Source of the DNA: a bacterium
Lineage (GTDB): Bacteria > SZUA-79 > Acidulodesulfobacterales > Acidulodesulfobacteraceae
Assembly (NCBI GenBank): GCA_021789455.1
Contig: JAJYJN010000070.1
Span: 1 to 5,501 of the forward strand
Reading direction: 5' to 3'
Length of the DNA stretch: 5,501 nt
Part shown: piece after piece, positions 1 to 4,216 of the stretch
Numbering within the stretch: position 1 is the first letter of the stretch
Layout: the number at the start of each line of letters is the position of its first letter
The notes under the pieces: generated by a model
What the model was told of the DNA's origin: nothing
The model's input: the letters and a program-made list of their open reading frames with translations, nothing else
Database searches by the model: none
Position numbers and translations under genes: made by a program

Positions 1-31
1 TTATTATAGCATATATCTTTCAAATATTAAA

Positions 32-104
32 ATCGATAAATAATCATAAATATCGATAAATAATTTTAGTTTGCAAAGTAAATTCAATAAATTCAAAGTA
101 AATT
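32..104. repeat. Short direct repeats with a 20-bp offset
   Basis: ATCGATAAATAAT occurs at 32-44 and again at 52-64. CAAAGTAAATT occurs at 74-84 and again at 94-104. Both pairs are exact and both are offset by 20 bp. TTTTAGT also recurs (64-70 and 103-109). In such AT-rich DNA some repetition is expected by chance, but two exact pairs with the same offset look like local duplication. No function is evident. Confidence 0.5.
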
Positions 105-132
105 TTAGTCGGCAGAAAAAACAATGCCAAAG

Positions 133-176
133 TAAAAAAAGAAAAACTCCCGAATGCGTCAAACGCAGTCGGGAGT
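133..176 (-). terminator. Rho-independent-type hairpin, minus strand
   Basis: ACTCCCGA (146-153) pairs perfectly with TCGGGAGT (169-176). Inside it TGCGT (155-159) pairs with ACGCA (163-167) around a three-base loop CAA, leaving a single A/G mismatch at 154/168. Read on the minus strand, the stem is followed at once by TTTTTCTTTTTTT (145-133), the classic intrinsic terminator layout. On the plus strand the A-tract lies on the wrong side. There is no minus-strand gene directly upstream of it in this window, so it is either an orphan terminator or the hairpin end of a mobile or REP-type element. Confidence 0.7.
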
Positions 177-184
177 AAGAGAAT

Positions 185-200
185 AAATAAATCTGACACC
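185..200 (-). mobile_element. RAYT/IS200-like-associated 16-mer (possible relic)
   Basis: The plus strand reads AAATAAATCTGACACC, so the minus strand reads GGTGTCAGATTTATTT. From memory, this motif and close variants (such as GGGGACAGATTTATTT) recur beside REP-associated tyrosine transposase (Y1, IS200-like) genes in many proteobacteria and related groups. Here it sits eight bases from the strong hairpin at 146-176, with no transposase gene in the window. I infer a solo end or relic. The identification rests on recalled motif similarity only. Confidence 0.4.
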
Positions 201-229
201 TTTTTTCTTTTTTCCTTTTTTCCTTTTTC
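199..229. repeat. Polypyrimidine tract
   Basis: An uninterrupted 31-base C/T stretch built from about 8-bp units (T6 runs separated by C or CC), followed by an eight-T run at 233-240. It is simple sequence and prone to slippage. No gene or regulatory role is visible. Confidence 0.6.
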
Positions 230-284
230 ATATTTTTTTTCAAGCCAAAATAAAAATGTAACCTACTAAGTTATTTTAAAAAAA

Positions 285-340
285 TGCTCAAAAATGGACG
301 GGGGCGAAAGGTCGAAAATTTCTATCGGCAAATTTGAGCA
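285..340. repeat. Spaced inverted repeat around a GC-rich core
   Basis: TGCTCAAA (285-292) is the exact inverse complement of TTTGAGCA (333-340), with 40 bp between. The interior contains a G-rich island (GGACGGGGGCGAAAGGTCG, 296-314) that stands out in an otherwise very AT-rich region. I could not find convincing pairing inside the interior, and it does not match any riboswitch I know. It may be a structured RNA, a pair of protein-binding half sites, or the ends of a small relic. Confidence 0.4.
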
Positions 341-351
341 ATTACAATAAC

Positions 352-402
352 TTTACAACTAATATTGATTTATGATACTATTATATTTAGTTTATGATAT
401 CA
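352..402 (+). promoter_or_regulatory. Candidate vapBC promoter and operator
   Basis: TTTACA (352-357) could serve as a -35 element, with a weak -10 such as GATACT (374-379, 16-bp spacing) or TACTAT (376-381, 18-bp spacing). Overlapping and following it, TTTATGATA occurs twice (369-377 and 391-399), 22 bp apart, about two helical turns. The second copy runs into the perfect palindrome TGATATCA (395-402). Repeated sites on one face of the helix next to the promoter are what an autorepressing ribbon-helix-helix antitoxin would bind. The repeats are seen; the promoter and operator roles are inferred. Confidence 0.35.
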
Positions 403-432
403 AATAAAACAAATAGAATATATTTATTATCA

Positions 433-438
433 AGGCGG
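433..438 (+). promoter_or_regulatory. Ribosome binding site of the antitoxin gene
   Basis: AGGCGG lies six bases before the ATG at 445, close to the consensus purine-rich ribosome site. It supports this start for the antitoxin and contrasts with the weak or absent sites of the exported-protein gene and gspE. Confidence 0.65.
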
Positions 439-444
439 TAAGCT

Positions 445-675
445 ATGGGAAACGTAAAACACACTTTTAGTTTAAGGGTTAATAACATTGAAATATATGA
501 AAGTTTGAAACAAATATCAAAAAAAAGAGGATATCGCAGCGTAAATAAACTGATTAACGATATTCTAAAGGAAGCTGTCAGCAAAGAGGCGACTTTACCC
601 GGCATATTTTATAAAACTAAAGAAGTAGATAAGTATATAAAACTTAAAAGAGAAGATATTTATGACAGGTTCTAA
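445..675 (+). CDS. VapB-like antitoxin (ribbon-helix-helix type)
   Basis: A 76-residue protein, first gene of a toxin-antitoxin pair. Its expected job is to bind and neutralise the PIN-domain toxin encoded next and, with it, repress their shared promoter. Residues about 6-44 look like a ribbon-helix-helix DNA-binding unit: a short strand (HTFSLRV), a first helix (about IEIYESLKQISKKRGY) and a second helix starting at SVNKLINDILKEAV. The charged C-terminal tail (about 50-76) is where such antitoxins usually contact the toxin. The ATG is preceded by AGGCGG (433-438) at six bases, a good ribosome site. The 3' end overlaps the toxin gene by 14 bp, implying coupled translation. I cannot assign a subfamily with certainty; the role rests on fold pattern plus the neighbour. 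Confidence 0.8.
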   Translation: MGNVKHTFSLRVNNIEIYESLKQISKKRGYRSVNKLINDILKEAVSKEATLPGIFYKTKEVDKYIKLKREDIYDRF

Positions 676-1108
676 AAAAGTATTTATAGATACTAATATA
701 TGGATTTATGCTTTCCTGTCGGAAAAAAGCAATAAAGAAAAAAATAAAATAATTTTACAATTTCTGGAGGCCGAGATAAAACAAAACTTACTCACTACCT
801 CAATTCAGTGTATTAATGAATTTCATAATGTATTAAACAGAAAATACGGCGTTTCGGATAAAGAAATAGGACAATATATAAACGGCATATGCGAAATTTC
901 GGAAATTATTCCTTTAAATATATACGTTTATTGGAAAGCATCAGATCTGATAAAAAAGTTTAAATTTTCTTTCTGGGATAGCCTTATAGCTTCTGCGGCG
1001 GTTTTAAACGATGTCGATATAATATATTCCGAAGATTTTCAAAATAATTTAAAAATTGAAAAAAATCTTAAAATATTAAATCCATTCAAAAATTGTTTGA
1101 ATATATAA
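662..1108 (+). CDS. VapC-like PIN-domain toxin ribonuclease
   Basis: A 148-residue PIN-domain protein, the usual length for a VapC toxin. Such toxins are Mg2+-dependent endoribonucleases that stop growth by cutting tRNA or rRNA when the antitoxin is degraded. The acidic active-site set is visible: Asp10 in VFIDTNIWIYAF, Glu53 in CINEFHNVL, Asp106 in FSFWDSLIASAA, and Asp125 in YSEDFQ. All key positions are present, so it looks intact and catalytic. The ATG lies inside the antitoxin gene (14-bp overlap), with AGAGAAG (649-655) six bases upstream as a possible ribosome site. Expression is probably coupled to the antitoxin. The RNA target cannot be read from the sequence. A plain, non-toxin PIN nuclease is the alternative, but the paired small upstream gene argues against it. 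Confidence 0.88.
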   Translation: MTGSKKVFIDTNIWIYAFLSEKSNKEKNKIILQFLEAEIKQNLLTTSIQCINEFHNVLNRKYGVSDKEIGQYINGICEISEIIPLNIYVYWKASDLIKKFKFSFWDSLIASAAVLNDVDIIYSEDFQNNLKIEKNLKILNPFKNCLNI

Positions 1109-1112
1109 AAAA

Positions 1113-1139
1113 GCGTCATCTCAATGTAGGCGGGAATCC
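1113..1139. repeat. Degenerate REP/dRS-like repeat half
   Basis: GCGTCAT (1113-1119) followed by GGCGGGAATCC (1129-1139) resembles the widespread intergenic palindrome of the form GTCATTCCCGC...GCGGGAATCC known from Neisseria dRS3 and many proteobacterial genomes. Only the right arm is intact here. The left arm, which should read ATTCCCGC, has decayed to CATCTCAAT, so no hairpin forms. It is probably an old repeat copy between vapC and the next gene. This is recalled similarity, not a search result. Confidence 0.4.
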
Positions 1140-1200
1140 TAATAAAAAATTTGCAACAGCAAGTTAACGCGACAATAAAAAACGCTATCGGTATAAATAT

Positions 1201-1731
1201 GTGAAAAATATTATTTTATCGGTTTTATTTTTATTAATTACTTTGCAAATTTTTGGTGCATTTAATCAAAAACCGGTATTTGCATCTCCTTCGGTCGCTT
1301 TCGACCGCATAGGAATAGTCGTAGGAAGCTATCATTTTAATAACGACGGCAGCCATGCCTGGCGCACTCCGACTGCGCATTACGAAGAATATAACCCGGG
1401 AGTAACGGCATTTTTTAATGTAAAAGGCGTTCCGCTAATAAATCAGGCTGGAATTTCGTATATCACAAAAAACAGTTTCGGTACGCCTTCGATATATGTC
1501 TCGGTTTATCATAAACTTGCGTCGATAGGACCTGTCCGAATAGACCTTGCGGCAGCTCTTGCGACAGGTTATCATAACGAGGTAAAATTGGCAAATCAGT
1601 TTGACGGCATTCTTCCGCTCGCCGGTATCAGTTTAATAGTTTTTCATCATGTAGAAATAGATATTATCCCTGCTGGGTATATAGCGGGAAATAATACGGC
1701 TAACGAACTTTTCTTCACTGTACGGTTATAA
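1201..1731 (+). CDS. Exported small protein, possible outer-membrane beta-barrel
   Basis: A 176-residue protein of unknown function. Residues 1-28 form a clear Sec signal peptide: a Lys near the start, a hydrophobic core (IILSVLFLLITLQIF) and a V-F-A/S cleavage site after Ala28. The mature part has alternating polar/hydrophobic, aromatic- and Gly-rich stretches, a W/H/Y-rich segment (about 52-66) and a final strand ending FFTVRL. That fits a small barrel or other all-beta envelope protein. Motifs such as YNPGVTAFF and KNSFGTPSIYVSVYHK resemble small secreted proteins seen in proteobacteria and phages that have no assigned function. The start is GTG. The frame is open only back to 1168 and contains no ATG or other Met codon, and there is no clear ribosome site, so initiation may be weak. 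A PagP- or PagL-like lipid A enzyme was considered, but I see no catalytic signature. It converges with the secretion operon. Confidence 0.65.
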   Translation: MKNIILSVLFLLITLQIFGAFNQKPVFASPSVAFDRIGIVVGSYHFNNDGSHAWRTPTAHYEEYNPGVTAFFNVKGVPLINQAGISYITKNSFGTPSIYVSVYHKLASIGPVRIDLAAALATGYHNEVKLANQFDGILPLAGISLIVFHHVEIDIIPAGYIAGNNTANELFFTVRL

Positions 1732-1802
1732 AAATAAAAATCCAAGAATTTTATAAACTTTTATGTATGCTACATATTAACTATATATTAATTACATATT
1801 AA
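1726..1802. other. Convergent intergenic junction, AT-only repeats
   Basis: This is the junction between the exported-protein gene (plus) and the pseudopilin gene (minus). TTATAAAA (1726-1733) and TTTTATAA (1749-1756) form an AT-only inverted repeat across the first gene's stop codon. TACATATTAA is directly repeated at 1771-1780 and 1793-1802, a 22-bp offset, the second copy entering the pseudopilin stop region. The hairpin has no G/C pairs and no good T-run, so at best it is a weak terminator. No strong terminator is visible for either gene. Confidence 0.3.
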
Positions 1803-2523
1803 ATTGATATCGAAATTTTTTTATTTCGCCGTTTGACAGAATGCCGAATTTTAATTTAACGGCCGACGGCGCGGAATTATACCTGATATAATTAAACTTG
1901 CCAAGCCATAACCCGCCGTAATAATAACTGATACTGAAAAAGGTTAGGTTTCTGGCTATAACAACCCTATCAAAAGAAATTTTAAGGTTTCCTTTTTTAT
2001 TTTTGTAAAAAGAGTGCTCATATATCAGTTCGTAAAGTTTTCCGTCCGCTTTGTTTGCTGTATTTTTATTACTATTACTATTATAGTTACTATAACTACT
2101 ATGGCTACTATGACTATTGCCATTTTTACTTCTATTTTTTTGCCTTTTTAAGTAAAAATAATTAATATTTTCTTTCGATTCCGCTTTAGAAAAAGGTACC
2201 GGAGTCTCAGACAATCCGGAAAAATATACCGACGATAATTTCTCGCCGTTTTTTATGCCGTAAGTACCGATAAATACCGGATATAAATAATTAAATTCCG
2301 TAATTTTTTTATGGAATTCAGTGAATATTAAATTTGCTTCTATATAGGGCTTGCTTGATTTTACGGCTAAGTTTCTATTTCTCAGGGTTGTTTTAAATAT
2401 AAAATACAAAAATAAAAGCATTATGGAAAGAACGACCATGGCAATAAGCGTTTCTATTAAAGTGAAGGCTGTTTTTCGAAGAATAATATATCGATTTGTT
2501 ATTTTAGTTTCGTTTAGGCGCAT
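1792..2523 (-). CDS. gspJ: Type II secretion minor pseudopilin, GspJ-like
   Basis: A 243-residue prepilin-like protein, a probable minor pseudopilin at the tip of the type II secretion pseudopilus. After a 19-residue basic leader (ending LRKTA) comes FTLIETLIAMVVLSIMLLFLYFIF, the class III prepilin motif with the conserved Glu at mature position 5 (Glu24) and a membrane helix. The residue before the cut is Ala19, not the usual Gly. After the helix, the PVFIG segment and the late ISYYYGGLW...APSAVKLKF segment recall GspJ more than GspG, H, I or K. Residues 136-151 are a Ser/Asn/His/Tyr low-complexity insert. The gene begins five bases after the gspE stop, so it belongs to that operon and appears to be its last gene. 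GAAGAAG inside the gspE end is a weak possible ribosome site. GspJ is my best call; a generic prepilin is the fallback. Confidence 0.7.
   Translation of the reverse strand: MRLNETKITNRYIILRKTAFTLIETLIAMVVLSIMLLFLYFIFKTTLRNRNLAVKSSKPYIEANLIFTEFHKKITEFNYLYPVFIGTYGIKNGEKLSSVYFSGLSETPVPFSKAESKENINYFYLKRQKNRSKNGNSHSSHSSYSNYNSNSNKNTANKADGKLYELIYEHSFYKNKKGNLKISFDRVVIARNLTFFSISYYYGGLWLGKFNYIRYNSAPSAVKLKFGILSNGEIKKFRYQFNM
2071..2118. repeat. In-frame trinucleotide-like tract in gspJ
   Basis: Sixteen consecutive plus-strand triplets, mostly ACT, ATT, ATA and ATG with one GTT and one GCT, encode on the minus strand only Ser, Asn, Tyr and His (residues 136-151 of the pseudopilin). The in-frame triplet nature means length changes would not break the gene. 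It lies between the N-terminal helix region and the conserved C-terminal part, so it is probably a disordered surface loop. Confidence 0.7.
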
Positions 2524-2528
2524 TTTAA

Positions 2529-4157
2529 TTAATCTTCTTCGGAAACTCTCACTACTTCGGCAATAGACGTAAGTCCGGATGCAAATTTCCTTATTGCCTC
2601 AACCCTCAAGGTGCTCATCCCAAATTTAACTGCTTTTAATTTTATCTCCTGGGAGCTTGCCCTGGTCATAATCAAAGACCTTATGTCGTCGTTGACGTCA
2701 AGAATTTCGTATATTGCGGTTCTGCCTTTATATCCGGTAAAATTGCATTCTTTACATCCTTTCTGAGAATAAAACGTTCCTTTTGAAAGAATTTCATTTA
2801 TTACCGGCATTATTTCCGACTGTTCGTCAGAAATTAAAAGTTTAACGTCTTCGCCGTTAATTTCGTACGGCTCCCTGCAATGAGGACAAAGCTTCCTTAA
2901 AAGCCTCTGCGCAAAAACCATAGATATAGAAGAAGCTATTAAAAACGGCTCTATGCCCATATCGGTAAGCCTAGCGAAGGCGCTAGCCGAATCGTTGGTA
3001 TGGAGCGTCGAAAGTACTAAATGCCCCGTCATTGCGGACTGTATGGCAATTTCCGCAGTTTCCGAATCCCTTATTTCGCCTATCATTATAACGTCGGGGT
3101 CCTGCCTTAATATATGCCTTAAGCCTTTGGCGAAAGTAAGACCTATCTTGTTATTCACGTTTATCTGGGAAATACCTTTAATCTGGTATTCCACGGGGTC
3201 TTCAATAGTAAGGATGTTTTTGTCGGAATAAAGCTTCATAACCTCGTTTATAAACGAATAAAGCGTAGTAGTTTTTCCCGAACCGGTCGGTCCGGTAGAA
3301 ATAACCATTCCCGTTGTTTTTGAAAGAGCTGTTTTCACGGAAGGCAAAAATTTTTCGTCTATGCCGACTTCGGTTATATCGTAAATATTTAACGATTTGT
3401 CTAAAAGCCTTAAGACTACTCTTTCACCGAAAATAGTCGGAACTATAGAAACCCTTATATCTATGTTTTTATTTCTTGCGACAAGCTGAATTCTGCCGTC
3501 CTGAGGAAGCCTTTTTTCGGCGATGTCAAGCCCCGCCATAACTTTTATTCTGGAAACTATGCTGTTTTTTAAATTAACCTGCGGCCTTAATTTTTCGTTT
3601 AATGAGCCGTCTATCCTGAATTTTACCGATAAATAATCCTGAAAAGGCTCTATGTGAATGTCGGAAGCATTTTCTTTAAGCGCTTCGAGTATTATAACGT
3701 TTATAAACTTTATCGCCGGCGCTTCGGAGTTTTCGTCTATTAAATCTATGTGCTCGAAACTTTTTAAATCGTCCGCAGCCGCCCCGCCTGATTCAAAAGC
3801 TCCCCCGTCCGACGGTCCTTCGTTATTTGAACCGCTGATGCCGTTTTCGTTTTTATGATTTTTAATGGAATCTAAGCTAGTATCGTATATCGAGTTTATT
3901 AAATTTATCAGTTCTTCTTCGGATATTACGGTTATATTTTTATTTACAATGCCCAATTTCATTAATACGTCGTTTACTACGTCAAAGCTTTTAGTCTTTT
4001 GCGTAACCGCAATATTGCACGAGGAATTGTCCGAAAAAGGAAAAGGAATAATCAGGTTTTTTTTAAGATATATGGAAGAAAAATTTTCTCTTATAATACG
4101 GCGGATGTTCTCGTCTTGGAATTCTTTTAATTTTTGGAATTCTTCGGGGGAATTCAT
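2529..4157 (-). CDS. gspE: Type II secretion assembly ATPase GspE
   Basis: A 542-residue cytoplasmic ATPase that powers pseudopilus assembly at the inner membrane, the usual size for GspE. In order: an N-terminal region of about 100 residues (the GspL-binding/MshEN-type domain in relatives), a Gly/Ser/Asp/Glu-rich linker (about 101-130), the N2 domain (about 145-250, with ASDIHIEP and RLPQDGRI), and the C-terminal ATPase. Motifs: Walker A GPTGSGKTT (289-297), Asp box LTIEDPVEYQ (about 316-325), Walker B DVIMIGEIRD (355-364), His box TGHLVLSTLHTND (377-389). Cys424/Cys427 and Cys468/Cys471 (CPHC and CKEC) form the tetracysteine zinc site typical of GspE and PilB. All catalytic motifs are intact. 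It sits between gspD and the pseudopilin gene, which favours GspE over the type IV pilus ATPase PilB. No Shine-Dalgarno sequence precedes the ATG; the leader there is nearly all A/T. Confidence 0.95.
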   Translation of the reverse strand: MNSPEEFQKLKEFQDENIRRIIRENFSSIYLKKNLIIPFPFSDNSSCNIAVTQKTKSFDVVNDVLMKLGIVNKNITVISEEELINLINSIYDTSLDSIKNHKNENGISGSNNEGPSDGGAFESGGAAADDLKSFEHIDLIDENSEAPAIKFINVIILEALKENASDIHIEPFQDYLSVKFRIDGSLNEKLRPQVNLKNSIVSRIKVMAGLDIAEKRLPQDGRIQLVARNKNIDIRVSIVPTIFGERVVLRLLDKSLNIYDITEVGIDEKFLPSVKTALSKTTGMVISTGPTGSGKTTTLYSFINEVMKLYSDKNILTIEDPVEYQIKGISQINVNNKIGLTFAKGLRHILRQDPDVIMIGEIRDSETAEIAIQSAMTGHLVLSTLHTNDSASAFARLTDMGIEPFLIASSISMVFAQRLLRKLCPHCREPYEINGEDVKLLISDEQSEIMPVINEILSKGTFYSQKGCKECNFTGYKGRTAIYEILDVNDDIRSLIMTRASSQEIKLKAVKFGMSTLRVEAIRKFASGLTSIAEVVRVSEED

Positions 4158-4216
4158 TTTTTTTGTATATTAAATATAAATATTTAGTTTCTTATTATTT
4201 TTATAATTTAGTTTTA
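4158..4216 (-). other. Nearly G/C-free spacer between gspD and gspE
   Basis: This 59-bp spacer has only four G/C bases (4165, 4187, 4191, 4211). Read on the minus strand it ends in an eight-A run directly before the gspE ATG. No hairpin or ribosome site is seen. The A-rich leader may itself aid ribosome access, or gspE may have its own AT-rich promoter here. I cannot choose between these from sequence. Confidence 0.5.

Larger units (their letters stand above)
1..444. other. Gene-free leading region with repeat debris
   Basis: No convincing gene is visible here. The only minus-strand open frame of any length (4-243) starts in a polypyrimidine tract that gives a run of Lys/Lys-Arg codons and reads straight through a hairpin, so it is almost certainly not a protein. 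What the stretch does hold is listed separately: 20-bp-offset direct repeats, a GC-rich hairpin with a T-run on the minus strand, a RAYT-like 16-mer, a polypyrimidine tract, a spaced inverted repeat, and the probable vapBC promoter. The mixture suggests decayed mobile-element or repeat material upstream of the toxin-antitoxin pair. This is inference from the sequence alone. Confidence 0.6.

Noticed and set aside
4..243. Minus-strand open frame of 79 residues
   Set aside because: It begins in a polypyrimidine tract (Lys-rich start), runs through a perfect hairpin and has no ribosome site or recognisable domain.
296..330. Riboswitch in the G-rich island
   Set aside because: No consistent internal pairing and no known aptamer core such as c-di-GMP or SAM could be matched by eye.
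387..605. Minus-strand open frame of 72 residues opposite the antitoxin gene
   Set aside because: It is a shadow of the antitoxin gene, which has a good ribosome site and a clear partner.
1084..1102. Hairpin ATTCAAA/TTTGAAT at the end of the toxin gene as a terminator
   Set aside because: The stem has almost no G/C and is followed by an A-run, not a T-run, on the coding strand.
3658..4173. Plus-strand open frames opposite gspE
   Set aside because: They overlap the intact, motif-complete gspE frame and show no protein features of their own.
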